A stretch of DNA of 46,136 nucleotides, from NCBI GenBank assembly GCA_913042175.1, contig CAJWIX010000007.1:1-46136 (forward strand), read 5' to 3'. Source of the DNA: an uncultured Flavobacteriales bacterium (GTDB taxonomy: Bacteria > Bacteroidota > Bacteroidia > Flavobacteriales_D > Parvicellaceae). The position numbers and the translations under genes were made by a program. Positions 25,159-34,888 of the stretch are shown here, piece by piece (the first letter of the stretch is position 1; each line of letters begins with the position of its first letter). The notes under the pieces were generated by a model that saw only the letters and a program-made list of their open reading frames with translations, made no database searches and was not told where the DNA came from.

Positions 25159-28100
25159 ATGATTAAAGTGGCAGGAAGCTATATATTTTCAATTTTACTA
25201 TGTATCTCTATTATATTATCAGTTAATGTAAAAGCTCAAAACATTATTCCAAATGGAAATTTTGAAGATGGACTCACAAATTGGGATACTTATTTTGCTA
25301 GTGGTTATTCAGGTACGTTGATTCAAAGTTCTCTGGAACATAGTGGAACATATGCTGCAAGAATTAATGTAACCCAAGTTCCCTCCAATCCCCAAGCACT
25401 AAATGCTCAACTAAAAACAACAAACTTTCATATTGAATCTGGACATGACTATCATTTAAGTATGTGGCTAAAAGCAGATAAAAATGTTGATGTACAAGTG
25501 ATATTAATCAAGAATACTAGCCCCTGGACATGGCTTGCTTCTAAAACAGTTAGCTTAAACACCAATTATCAATTTGTTGACTTACTTGAATCTGGCGCTC
25601 CATTTACAACAAGTAGTGATGTTAGATTAGCCATAAGATGTGGAAATAAGGTGGCTAAAATTTATGTAGATGATGTCGTGTTAACAGATTGTACTCCTCC
25701 TACCAATTATGCTAGCTTACATACAAACGTTACAGGCAAAGGCACCATAACAATAAATGATAATAACAATGAAAACAATTGTGTTTTAGCTTGTAATAAT
25801 CAATATCCCACCAATACTTTACTTACTATAAGTAGTCAACCAGAACCAGGCTATACCTTTAGTGGGTGGAGTGGACCTTGCTCTGGAACTGGCCCGTGTC
25901 AAATCACATTGAGTCAATCAACTGCACTTAGCGCTCATTTTTCATTAAGCGGAAATGACAACAGTATACTTGATTACAGAAATAGAACAGATTGGAGTAA
26001 CGTTGGGTACGATGGAGATATCCCATACAATGGAAATATTATTGATATGACACAACCTCCATACAATTGCAATGGTAATGGAACTCATAACAATTATCAA
26101 TCTCTTTTAAATGCTTTGAGTGATGTGGCTAACATGTCTGGTTTTAACATCATTTATTTTCCAGCTGGTACTTATTACATTGAAGGATATGAAAGTTTTG
26201 TGATTCCAAGCAATACCGTTATAAGAGGTGAATGTCCAAGCAATACCACCCTAAAAATTAAACCAAAAGTTAGTAATGCCACAAACCACGTTTCAAATAG
26301 CCTATTTCAACTAAGGAAGTACAACAATTTAACTTCTGGGTACTCAAATTTAAAAGGTGGCTATCATAAAAGAAGTAGTGAGCTTGTAGTGGATAATCCA
26401 TCAGATTTTAGCCAAGGAGATTACATTGATCTTAGACAAGACAATGACATAGAAAAAATGAGCACCAATTTAGTTCCAAATTCTCTTTCAGCAAGCACAT
26501 TCAATAACGCGTACAACAATTGGGGATCTAGTTCAGTTGGTGAAGTATTCAAAATTAAATCCATTGCAGGAAATAGACTAATTATAGACAGAGGGCTACA
26601 TTATACTTATGACCCTAAATTAAATCCGAGAATAAAGAAATTAAATGTCATAGAAAATTCAGGAATTGAAAACATTGAAATAAAGAGAATACAAACAAAA
26701 GAAGGTCACAATATACAAATAGAGAATTGCTATAATTGCTGGGTAAGAAATATAGAAAGTGACTATACTACTAAATCACACATTGGTCTTGCAAGATCAT
26801 ATCATGTAGAGATAAGAGATAATTATTTTCATCACTCTTACGATTATGGAGGTGGTGGTCATGGTTATGGTGTAGCCATGAACCATCGATCATCTAACTG
26901 TTTAGTTGAAAATAATATTTTCTATACTTTGAGGCATGCCATGGTACTGAGTTATGGCCCCAATGGAAATGTATTTGGATACAACTACAGTGAAGAAAGC
27001 TGGGACCCCAATGGAAATGCTGGTTTAGGAGACTTGAAAGCCGATATTTCATTACATGGATTTTATCCTCTCATGAATTTATTTGAAGGAAATGTAGTAG
27101 AATACATCCACAGTTCTGACTGGTGGGGTCCAAGTGGACCAGGCAATACTTTTTTCAGAAATAGGGCCAGTAAAGAAGAATTAATAATAAGTGATAATTC
27201 AGATTATCAAAATGTAATTGCCAACGAACTTACTTTTGATCCATTTGGCTTTTGGCAAGATAATTTTGATATTCATTCAAGTGTTGATCACACCACTAAA
27301 CATAGCAATAATGATTTGGGTGATATTGATAATAGCTCAAAACTCAATTACCTGCCAAATTCTTTATACAAGGAAAATAATAGTCCAAACTTTTGTAACG
27401 GCTTTCCATATCCACAGATAGGTCCTGTAAATTGGTTATCAAACAATAATGGTTCATATCCTTATAACAGATCTAAAAATCCGGCAGAATTTAGATTTAA
27501 AAACGCTACTGATAAAGTTAATTGTCTTATTCCATGCAGCTTTAATTCAGGACTTCTTGATAGCTACAGTTCATGTAATACCAGTTTATCAGTAACGCTA
27601 AATTCCGAAAATGACTACATAAGACTTTATGGTGTAGGCATATATAGTGTGCCAGATACTTATGGAAATGAAACTCCAGATTTTTACATAAAGCTATATC
27701 AAGATGGAACACTACTTCAAAACACCGATAATAACCCAGTTGAATCAGATTTGGATACATATATTAAAATATCCTCAATAATTTTAAATGCATCATCCAA
27801 CTATGAAATTAAGGTATATGATAAAGATCTTTTTAATGATGATTATTTAGGCTCGGTAACTTTTTCGGGTAATTCGCCTCAATATTACCAAACCAATTTT
27901 ATAAATGGAGAATTACTAGGCTTGTACCTAGATAAATTTGAATACAAAACAAGGTATTTATGGAATGATGGTGTAGTAACAAATCCAAGAAGTTTTAATC
28001 AAAGTGGCGATTATGTAGTAGAAATTACTCAAGGAAATGGGTGTGTGTTTTATGACTCAACCGTTATAAATCTTGCAGGGACCCCGCAAACTACAGGAAC

Positions 28101-28386
28101 ACATACATGGATTGGTATAGACAATGACTGGTTCTCTAATTGTAACTGGAGCACTTATCATGTTCCAAATTTCAACAATGATGTAGTAATTCCAAGTGGA
28201 TTAACAAATTACCCTATTATCAATGGTACAGGATTTGTAACGGGGTTTGATATGAATATGGATGGCAGCATTAATAGTAGTGATGAGGTTCCAGGTAAAG
28301 CTTACTGTAAAACCTTAGAAATTGAGAATGGTGCCGAACTTGAAATTCAGGTTACAAATGGTGCCGAACTTGAAATTCAGTTTTAG
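25159..28386 (+). CDS. Large secreted multidomain beta-helix protein
   Basis: A 1075-residue exported protein (signal peptide to about residue 26, VKAQ). Domains in order: a CBM-like jelly roll (NIIPNGNFEDGLTNWD, about 28-175); an InlB/bacterial-repeat type module with YTFSGWSGPCSG (about 185-265); and a pectate-lyase-superfamily right-handed beta-helix from about 305 (IIYFPAGTYYIEGYESFVIPSNTVIRGE) with coils such as HIGLARSYHVEIRDNYFHHS. A C2-like beta-sandwich follows (VTLNSENDYIRLYGVG, about 810-920), then a tail with a dockerin-like loop DMNMDGSINSSDE. The architecture suggests binding or cleavage of a polysaccharide, but no lyase residues can be assigned. The C-terminus ends abruptly in a duplicated motif, without a recognisable T9SS sorting domain. 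Confidence 0.85.
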   Translation: MIKVAGSYIFSILLCISIILSVNVKAQNIIPNGNFEDGLTNWDTYFASGYSGTLIQSSLEHSGTYAARINVTQVPSNPQALNAQLKTTNFHIESGHDYHLSMWLKADKNVDVQVILIKNTSPWTWLASKTVSLNTNYQFVDLLESGAPFTTSSDVRLAIRCGNKVAKIYVDDVVLTDCTPPTNYASLHTNVTGKGTITINDNNNENNCVLACNNQYPTNTLLTISSQPEPGYTFSGWSGPCSGTGPCQITLSQSTALSAHFSLSGNDNSILDYRNRTDWSNVGYDGDIPYNGNIIDMTQPPYNCNGNGTHNNYQSLLNALSDVANMSGFNIIYFPAGTYYIEGYESFVIPSNTVIRGECPSNTTLKIKPKVSNATNHVSNSLFQLRKYNNLTSGYSNLKGGYHKRSSELVVDNPSDFSQGDYIDLRQDNDIEKMSTNLVPNSLSASTFNNAYNNWGSSSVGEVFKIKSIAGNRLIIDRGLHYTYDPKLNPRIKKLNVIENSGIENIEIKRIQTKEGHNIQIENCYNCWVRNIESDYTTKSHIGLARSYHVEIRDNYFHHSYDYGGGGHGYGVAMNHRSSNCLVENNIFYTLRHAMVLSYGPNGNVFGYNYSEESWDPNGNAGLGDLKADISLHGFYPLMNLFEGNVVEYIHSSDWWGPSGPGNTFFRNRASKEELIISDNSDYQNVIANELTFDPFGFWQDNFDIHSSVDHTTKHSNNDLGDIDNSSKLNYLPNSLYKENNSPNFCNGFPYPQIGPVNWLSNNNGSYPYNRSKNPAEFRFKNATDKVNCLIPCSFNSGLLDSYSSCNTSLSVTLNSENDYIRLYGVGIYSVPDTYGNETPDFYIKLYQDGTLLQNTDNNPVESDLDTYIKISSIILNASSNYEIKVYDKDLFNDDYLGSVTFSGNSPQYYQTNFINGELLGLYLDKFEYKTRYLWNDGVVTNPRSFNQSGDYVVEITQGNGCVFYDSTVINLAGTPQTTGTHTWIGIDNDWFSNCNWSTYHVPNFNNDVVIPSGLTNYPIINGTGFVTGFDMNMDGSINSSDEVPGKAYCKTLEIENGAELEIQVTNGAELEIQF
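28327..28380 (+). repeat. Tandem 30-bp repeat at the 3' end of a CDS
   Basis: A perfect 24-base unit at 28327-28350 recurs at 28357-28380 with a 30-base period (spacer GTTACA) and encodes NGAELEIQ twice. The stop codon TAG follows 3 bases after the second copy. It looks like a recent slippage duplication at the end of the beta-helix gene. Confidence 0.9.
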
Positions 28387-28904
28387 ATTAATGAAATAAT
28401 CTTATCCGAGTCTGGTTTGGTAATGCTTCTAAAGCGTTTTACTAATTTTCCTGATTCATCAATCAAATATTTTTCAAAATTCCACATAATATCACCAACA
28501 AATGATTGATTTTCTTGTTGGTTAAGCCATTTAAATAATGGGCATATATCACTACCTTTAACACTTACTTTTTCTGATAATAGAAATGTAACACCATAAT
28601 TTTTTTGACAGAATGATTTTATCTGGTCATTAGACCCTGGTTCCTGACCACCAAAGTTATTGGCTGGAAAACCAATAATTATTAAATCCTCACCGTACTT
28701 CTCATGAACAGATTGTAATTCCATGTATTGTGTCGTAAAACCACATTCGCTAGCGGTATTTACAAATAACATTTTTTTTCCTTTAAAATCGGACAAACTC
28801 TTTTCAACTCCATCAATAGAAGTTATGGTAAATTCGTGAACAGATTGTTGTGCATTCATAATGGTAAGATTGATTAACAGGGTTATTAAGGCTAAGTATT
28901 TCAT
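28383..28904 (-). CDS. Exported glutathione-peroxidase-family protein
   Basis: A 173-residue protein with an N-terminal signal peptide (MKYLALITLLINLTIMNAQ), then a GPx thioredoxin fold: NTASECGFTTQY with the peroxidatic Cys in the selenocysteine position, FPANNFGGQEPGS (catalytic Gln) and DIMWNFEKYLID (catalytic Trp-Asn). As a Cys-type GPx it probably uses thioredoxin-like reductants rather than glutathione. The signal peptide places it in the periplasm. It converges on the beta-helix gene with a 4-base overlap. Confidence 0.9.
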   Translation of the reverse strand: MKYLALITLLINLTIMNAQQSVHEFTITSIDGVEKSLSDFKGKKMLFVNTASECGFTTQYMELQSVHEKYGEDLIIIGFPANNFGGQEPGSNDQIKSFCQKNYGVTFLLSEKVSVKGSDICPLFKWLNQQENQSFVGDIMWNFEKYLIDESGKLVKRFRSITKPDSDKIISLI

Positions 28905-29012
28905 TTTGTTTAAGTATTAATTACAAATGTTAAACAAATATATGTATATTTATTTTCAAATTAAACTAAATAGTTATTTTTTAATCTAACTTTAGAACTT
29001 CTACTCATTCAA

Positions 29013-30308
29013 ATGAACCATCGAACTGCAGCATTTTACACTTTAGGTTGTAAATTAAACTTTTCAGAAACTAGTACAATAGCAAGGGACCTTGAAGAGG
29101 AAGGTTTTGCAAGAGTAGAATTTGAAAAAGGAGCTGACATTTACATCATTAATACTTGTTCTGTTACAGATCAAGCAGATAAAAAATGTAGAAATATTGT
29201 TCGTAAAGCCTTAAAATACAATCCAAATGCATTTGTTGTAGTTATTGGTTGCTATGCTCAACTTAAACCTAAAGAAATTTCATCAATTGATGGTGTAGAT
29301 TTAGTTCTTGGAGCTCAAGAAAAATTTAAAATTTCTAATTATTTAAATAAATTGGATAAAAACTCTTCTGCTGTTGTCATGAACAAACACATTAAGCATG
29401 TCAACGAATTTTATCCAGGATATAGTCAAGGTGACAGAGTAAGATCATTTTTTAAAGTTCAAGATGGTTGTAATTACTTTTGTTCATTTTGCACCATTCC
29501 ATTAGCTAGAGGTAAAAGTAGAAGTGGTTCAGTTAAACAAACCATATTAAAAGCAAAAGAATTAGCCAATTCTGAGGTAAAAGAAGTAGTCTTAACTGGT
29601 GTCAATATTGGTGATTTTGGGAATGGAACAAATGAAAACTTCTATGACTTGATCAAAGAATTAGATAAAATTGAGAACATAGATAGATTTAGAATTTCCT
29701 CCATTGAACCAGATTTATTGTCTGATCAAATTATTGAGTTTGTGCATAACTCTAACAAATTTGTTCCTCATTTTCATATTCCTCTTCAATCAGGTTCAGA
29801 CCAATTACTCAAAAGCATGAGAAGGAGGTATGATACAAAGCTATACTCCGATAAGATAGAAAAGATAAAAAAGCTAATGCCAAATGCATGTATTGGTGTA
29901 GATGTTATTGTTGGTTACCCAGGAGAAACTGATGAAGAATTTAATAAGACTATGAACTTTCTTAAATCATTGCCTATCTCCTATTTGCATGTATTCACCT
30001 ATTCTGAAAGAGCAAATACTACAGCACCAAGAATGGGAGAAGTTGTTCCTATGGAAGAAAGAAGGAAAAGAAGTAAACAACTAAGAATATTAAGTTTAAA
30101 GCTTAAACAAAAGTTTTACCAGGAACAAATTGGATCACAGGAAAAAGTATTATTGGAAACTAAAGAAGATAATAGCATTTATGGATTCACAGAAAATTAC
30201 ATTAAAGTAAAAATACCTGGAGAAATAGAACTTAAAAACAACATAGTAAAAGTTAAATTAAAGGAGCTAAATAGCGATATTGAAGCAATAGGTGAAATAA
30301 TTAATTAA
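29013..30308 (+). CDS. mtaB: tRNA t6A37 methylthiotransferase
   Basis: A 431-residue radical SAM enzyme that adds the 2-methylthio group to t6A37 in tRNAs. The N-terminal MTTase domain shows FYTLGCKLNFSET, INTCSVTDQADKKCRN and VIGCYAQ, giving three cysteines for the second cluster. The radical SAM motif is DGCNYFCSFCTIPLARGKSRS. A C-terminal TRAM domain follows PRMGEVVPMEERRKRS. The TLGCKLNFSET opening separates it from MiaB (usually GCQMN). It is preceded by TAACTTTA at 28987-28994, a near match to the -7 consensus. Confidence 0.95.
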   Translation: MNHRTAAFYTLGCKLNFSETSTIARDLEEEGFARVEFEKGADIYIINTCSVTDQADKKCRNIVRKALKYNPNAFVVVIGCYAQLKPKEISSIDGVDLVLGAQEKFKISNYLNKLDKNSSAVVMNKHIKHVNEFYPGYSQGDRVRSFFKVQDGCNYFCSFCTIPLARGKSRSGSVKQTILKAKELANSEVKEVVLTGVNIGDFGNGTNENFYDLIKELDKIENIDRFRISSIEPDLLSDQIIEFVHNSNKFVPHFHIPLQSGSDQLLKSMRRRYDTKLYSDKIEKIKKLMPNACIGVDVIVGYPGETDEEFNKTMNFLKSLPISYLHVFTYSERANTTAPRMGEVVPMEERRKRSKQLRILSLKLKQKFYQEQIGSQEKVLLETKEDNSIYGFTENYIKVKIPGEIELKNNIVKVKLKELNSDIEAIGEIIN

Positions 30309-30334
30309 TACTTTATATAAACTATAATAAAATA

Positions 30335-33121
30335 ATGATTATCAAATATTTAAACATATACATATTCATACTTTTTTTCTTTTTTTCTTCCGCTTTTTTT
30401 AGTCAAAACATGTCTATTTACGGAAGCATTAATGACACACTAAATAGCAAACCAAAAGAAAATGCTGTAGTAATGCTGATTAGACTTTCAGATTCCGTTT
30501 TGGTTGACTTCCAACGCACGAATGAAAATGGTGAGTTTTATTTAAATGTACCGATGGATACGGTGGAAATAATTATCTCACATCACGATAATGATGATAA
30601 AATCATATTTTTCTTTCCTTCAAAAGATAGACTTAGTCTTGATTTAAACAATACCATTTTACCTGAAAAAAGCGAAATGATGGAAGAAGTAACCATCTAT
30701 GCCTATAAAGACCCTGTTTTTTTTAGAGGAGACACTTTAGTGTTTTTAGCGGATTCGTTTCAAACGAAAAAAAATGCTGTTGTAGAAGATTTGCTAAAAA
30801 AACTTCCAGGTGTTGAAGTTGATAAAAGTGGAAATATAACATCTCAAGGTAGAGAAGTAAACAAAGTACTAGTAGATGGTGATGAATTCTTTGGTAGTGA
30901 CCCAACTATTGCTACAAAAAATTTAGGTGCTAAAAGCATTGAGAGTGTTGAAATTTATGAAGAAGAAAACACAGAGAGTGATGAAACCTCAGAGGAAACT
31001 ATCCAAGTAATGGATTTGAGGCTTAAAGAAGATGCAAAAAAAGGATATTTTGGAAGAATATCCATGGCATCAGATTTTGGCACAACACCAAATGTTGATT
31101 ACTTATCCAACTTTTTTGAAAGCGAGATACTCTTTAACAGATTTAACAAAGACTTTAAATTATCTGTATTCAATCTAGCCTCAAATACTCCAAGAGCGAA
31201 CTTTGGATATGGCGATATCAGACAATTTGGATTGAGCACAAATAATGGCAACTTTTTTAGCGATGACGAACGTGGATGGTGGGGTGGCTCCTACCCTTTT
31301 AACAATAACGGCATTCCTAGAACCATTAAGAGTGGTATATTTTATTCAGACAAATTAAGTAAAAAGGTAAAAGTTGGATTAAATTACTCTAGAAACCAAA
31401 CAGACTTAAATGCATCTTCTACAAGAAACACACAGTATATACTTAGAGACACTACCTATTCTGTTGGAGAACAAAATAATAGTATACAACAAAACCAAGA
31501 CCATTTGATAAACGGACGTCTTGAGATTCAAGTTGACAGTCTCACTGAAATTGAAATATTACCCAGCTTTTCTTTGTCAATAGATTCCATTTCAAATAAT
31601 TTACAAAATAATTTCTTAACCAGTGAAGGCGACACCAACTCTATTTCTAATGTTTTTCAAAACTATAAAACTGCTGCATCTACTTTCTCCACCGAGTTTA
31701 GATTGAAGCGAGATTTCAAGAAAAAAGATAGAATGCTTAAGTATGCTTTCCAATACAGACAAACAGAAAATGATCAAGACCAATTTAACACCACTTTAAA
31801 CGAGTACTACAACACCTCCTATCAAAATGACACCATAGATCAATTACAAGACTTCTATACTAATTCTGACAGGTATAAGTCTCAAATGCTTTTTAGAGAA
31901 CCTGTTACTAAAAAATGGGGCATCGATATAGAACATTTATTTATACTTAACAAATCTAATCAACGATTAGAAACCTTTGACTTTGACCAATCTTCACAAG
32001 ACTACACGAACTTAGACAGTATTTTCTCTAATAATTTTAACAACACTAAACAAACTAATAGAGCTGGGGCCTTCTATAGATATCGTTACAAAAAAAACTT
32101 TCTTAAGATTGGTGCATATACAAGAAATGTTCAAATTATTAATCAAGATTTAGAAGGCAACCCTCTAACAGATGATTTAAACTTTTGGGATGTGCTTCCT
32201 CAAATTTCTTACAGACATAAATTTAGCAATTCACAAAGGCTTAGATTAAACTATAAAACTAATTCAAGACAACCATCATTAAATCAGTTACAACCAGTTC
32301 AAAACAATGCCAACCCCAACAAAATATCAGAAGGAAATCCAAATTTAATTCCTGATTATACCCATCAGCTTTCTGCATCATATAACCACTGGAAAGGTCT
32401 AACAGGAAGTTATGTTTGGTCTAACATAACACACCGAACAGTATTTAATGCATTTTCAACTGAAGTAACTTATGACAGTCTTGGAAGATCAATCTCAAAA
32501 TCAATTAACGTAGATCAACAGCAATTCAATAATTTAAATTTAGGGGGGAAGATTCCTTTGGGAAATACACCTTTAGGATTAAGAGGTGGTTTTTTTACAT
32601 CATATAACATCACTAAAAACATTATCGATGGATTAGAAAATACGACAAAGACCTTTTCAAATACAACTGAACTTTCAATTGAATATGAAACTGATTCCAT
32701 TTTCTTAGAATTTGGTGCTGAATATTCTTATTCTAAACCCAATAATTCATTACCATTTTACAACAACAGGCCATTCACAACTCAAAATTACTATGGCGAA
32801 GTAAGTTTTGAACTACCCTGGAATATGGAATTCGAAATTTCGGGTGACTATACCATAAACAACCAATGGGCTGACGGTTACAACATAAGTTTTCTGTTAT
32901 TAGACTGTTACATTGGAAAACGATTTTTAGAAAATGAAAATTTAATCTTAGCTATTGAAGGAAATGACATACTTAATCAAAACACAATGGTTCAACGGTC
33001 AGTTCAAAACAATATGATTATAGATGATCAGACAACCATTATCTCAAGGTATTTTTTATTAAAAATGACCTATAAATTTAACAACAATAAAACCAAAGTA
33101 AAAGATGCAAGTTTTCACTAA
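30335..33121 (+). CDS. Outer membrane beta-barrel protein with regulatory and plug-like domains
   Basis: A 928-residue exported protein. After the signal peptide (to about 23, FFSQ) comes a CarboxypepD_reg-like domain (SIYGSINDTLNSKPKENAVVMLI, about 25-110), then a TonB-plug-like region with VVEDLLKKLPGVEVDKSGNITSQGREVNKVLVDGDEFF (about 145-185). The rest alternates aromatic and polar residues as in a large beta-barrel and ends in a C-terminal strand (SRYFLLKMTYKF). It resembles the 'outer membrane beta-barrel family' of Bacteroidota; there is no SusC-type signature and no SusD partner. The substrate is unknown. The GLPGLI gene starts 17 bases inside its 3' end. Confidence 0.88.
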   Translation: MIIKYLNIYIFILFFFFSSAFFSQNMSIYGSINDTLNSKPKENAVVMLIRLSDSVLVDFQRTNENGEFYLNVPMDTVEIIISHHDNDDKIIFFFPSKDRLSLDLNNTILPEKSEMMEEVTIYAYKDPVFFRGDTLVFLADSFQTKKNAVVEDLLKKLPGVEVDKSGNITSQGREVNKVLVDGDEFFGSDPTIATKNLGAKSIESVEIYEEENTESDETSEETIQVMDLRLKEDAKKGYFGRISMASDFGTTPNVDYLSNFFESEILFNRFNKDFKLSVFNLASNTPRANFGYGDIRQFGLSTNNGNFFSDDERGWWGGSYPFNNNGIPRTIKSGIFYSDKLSKKVKVGLNYSRNQTDLNASSTRNTQYILRDTTYSVGEQNNSIQQNQDHLINGRLEIQVDSLTEIEILPSFSLSIDSISNNLQNNFLTSEGDTNSISNVFQNYKTAASTFSTEFRLKRDFKKKDRMLKYAFQYRQTENDQDQFNTTLNEYYNTSYQNDTIDQLQDFYTNSDRYKSQMLFREPVTKKWGIDIEHLFILNKSNQRLETFDFDQSSQDYTNLDSIFSNNFNNTKQTNRAGAFYRYRYKKNFLKIGAYTRNVQIINQDLEGNPLTDDLNFWDVLPQISYRHKFSNSQRLRLNYKTNSRQPSLNQLQPVQNNANPNKISEGNPNLIPDYTHQLSASYNHWKGLTGSYVWSNITHRTVFNAFSTEVTYDSLGRSISKSINVDQQQFNNLNLGGKIPLGNTPLGLRGGFFTSYNITKNIIDGLENTTKTFSNTTELSIEYETDSIFLEFGAEYSYSKPNNSLPFYNNRPFTTQNYYGEVSFELPWNMEFEISGDYTINNQWADGYNISFLLLDCYIGKRFLENENLILAIEGNDILNQNTMVQRSVQNNMIIDDQTTIISRYFLLKMTYKFNNNKTKVKDASFH

Positions 33122-33824
33122 AATAATATCCTTATTTATTGTTTTAAGCATTACTCTACCCCTATTTGGACAAATAAAAAGTGGTGTTATTCTCTACGAG
33201 CGAAAGACAAATCTCCTCAAAAAATACAAAACAGCTGAATCACAACGATGGTTGCGTGGAGAAAAGACTAAAATTGATCGATTTAATTTACATTTTACTC
33301 CAGAGAAATCTATTTTTTTACCAGACGAATCTACGATACCTTCAAAAGCAGATTGGGCCACATCAAAGAATACCGTATATCAAGACTTTAATAAAGGAGA
33401 GAGAATCAATATATATAATCTATTTGGTGATAAAAAAGTAGTAAAAGATGATCTCATCAAAAGAACTTGGAAAATCACAGAAAGAAAAAGATTTATTGCA
33501 GGTTATGAGTGTAGAAGAGCCATATGGTATAAAAACGATACCACAAGAATATATGCATGGTACACAGATGAAATATTACCAAGTACAGGTCCAGAAACAT
33601 TTAATGGATTGCCTGGTACTATTTTAGGCTTAGCTACAGAAGATGGTGGGGTTGTATATTTTGCCAAAAAAGTGGAAAAAAACAATAATGAAGTAGATGA
33701 ACTGGTAAGTGACTTGAAGATTAAAAAAACCTATACTGAAGAAGAACTAAAAACAGAATTAAAAATGAAAGGAAAATCTAATCCATGGATGAACAGAATT
33801 ATCGACTATCTGTTCGAATGGTAA
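33105..33824 (+). CDS. Secreted GLPGLI family protein
   Basis: A 239-residue exported protein (signal peptide ending LFGQ, about residue 24). The family-naming motif appears as TFNGLPGTILGLATEDGG near residue 165-180, preceded by IAGYECRRAIWYKNDTTRIYAWYTDEIL, the usual 'YxC.KA...IxAWYT.EIP' region. Function is unknown; in Bacteroidota these genes are often next to outer membrane barrel genes, as here. It overlaps the upstream gene by 17 bases, so coupling is likely. Confidence 0.92.
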   Translation: MQVFTKIISLFIVLSITLPLFGQIKSGVILYERKTNLLKKYKTAESQRWLRGEKTKIDRFNLHFTPEKSIFLPDESTIPSKADWATSKNTVYQDFNKGERINIYNLFGDKKVVKDDLIKRTWKITERKRFIAGYECRRAIWYKNDTTRIYAWYTDEILPSTGPETFNGLPGTILGLATEDGGVVYFAKKVEKNNNEVDELVSDLKIKKTYTEEELKTELKMKGKSNPWMNRIIDYLFEW

Positions 33825-33829
33825 CCAAA

Positions 33830-34789
33830 CTAAAGAATTTCCGCAATTATGCTATCTACATTTAACCCATCAGCCTCAGCCAAATAGTTTTTCACCAATC
33901 GATGTCTTAAGATTGGTTTAGCGACTGCTTTAACATCTTCAATGTCTGGAGAGTATTTTCCAGTCTTCAACGCATGACATTTTGCACCCAAGATAAGGTA
34001 TTGTGATGCTCTTGGACCTGCACCCCACGAAACATACTTTTTAATAAAATCTGTAGCGTTTTGAGCATTTGGTCTAGATTTCTGAACTAAACTGACCGCA
34101 TATTCTACTACACTTTGATTTACTGGAACCCTTCTAATTAATTCTTGAAAGAAAATAATTTCCTCTTGGTTGATGACTACATTTAATTTTGCATCAGAAA
34201 CACCAGTTGTTTGCTCAATTATTTTTATTTCTTCTTCAAATGAGGGGTAATCCACTTCAATATTAAACATAAATCGATCTAACTGAGCCTCAGGCAACGG
34301 ATATGTACCCTCTTGTTCAATTGGATTTTGAGTCGCCAGTACGAAGAAAGGACTATCTAATTGATGATTTTTACCAGCTACAGTAACTGTTCTCTCCTGC
34401 ATAGCTTCTAATAGAGCAGCTTGGGTTTTAGGAGGAGTTCTGTTGATTTCATCTGCAAGAATAATATTGGAGAAAACCGGACCTTTAATAAACTTAAATG
34501 CTCTTTTTTCATCTAAAACTTCTGCTCCAATAATATCTGAAGGCATTAAATCTGGTGTAAATTGAATACGATTAAATTTTAAGCCCATGCAATCAGCTAT
34601 AGTATTAATCATCAATGTTTTTGCTAAACCAGGAACTCCCACTAAAAGCGCATGACCTTTGCAAAAGACACTGATTAAGACCTGATCTATCACCTCTTCT
34701 TGGCCAATGACTTTTTTAGCAATTTCAGCTTTAAGTTGATCGATTTTATTTAAAAAGGCATTTGCCGCCTCAACATCAGTTTTAAACAT
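33830..34789 (-). CDS. MoxR-family AAA+ ATPase
   Basis: A 319-residue cytoplasmic ATPase. Walker A is GVPGLAKT, Walker B is ILADEINRTPPKTQAALLEAMQER, followed by sensor 1 ATQNPIEQEGTYPLPEAQLDRF and a C-terminal lid. MoxR proteins act as chaperones, often for VWA-domain partners; no VWA gene lies next to it, which is less usual in Bacteroidota where a DUF58/VWA cluster is common. It is divergent from hutG. Confidence 0.93.
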   Translation of the reverse strand: MFKTDVEAANAFLNKIDQLKAEIAKKVIGQEEVIDQVLISVFCKGHALLVGVPGLAKTLMINTIADCMGLKFNRIQFTPDLMPSDIIGAEVLDEKRAFKFIKGPVFSNIILADEINRTPPKTQAALLEAMQERTVTVAGKNHQLDSPFFVLATQNPIEQEGTYPLPEAQLDRFMFNIEVDYPSFEEEIKIIEQTTGVSDAKLNVVINQEEIIFFQELIRRVPVNQSVVEYAVSLVQKSRPNAQNATDFIKKYVSWGAGPRASQYLILGAKCHALKTGKYSPDIEDVKAVAKPILRHRLVKNYLAEADGLNVDSIIAEIL

Positions 34790-34827
34790 TCCAAAAATTT
34801 TAGCTAAATATATATGAATTTAACTTT

Positions 34828-34857
34828 TTGAATTGCGAATATTGCAGTATATATTTC
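34828..34857 (+). promoter_or_regulatory. Probable promoter of hutG-hutF
   Basis: TTG (34828-34830), a 19-base spacer and TATATTTC (34850-34857) match the Bacteroidota promoter layout, with one mismatch in the -7 element. It lies about 31 bases before the proposed hutG start. Confidence 0.45.
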
Positions 34858-34888
34858 ATTTGTTTGTTAATTAATTAAAAAATTACCG

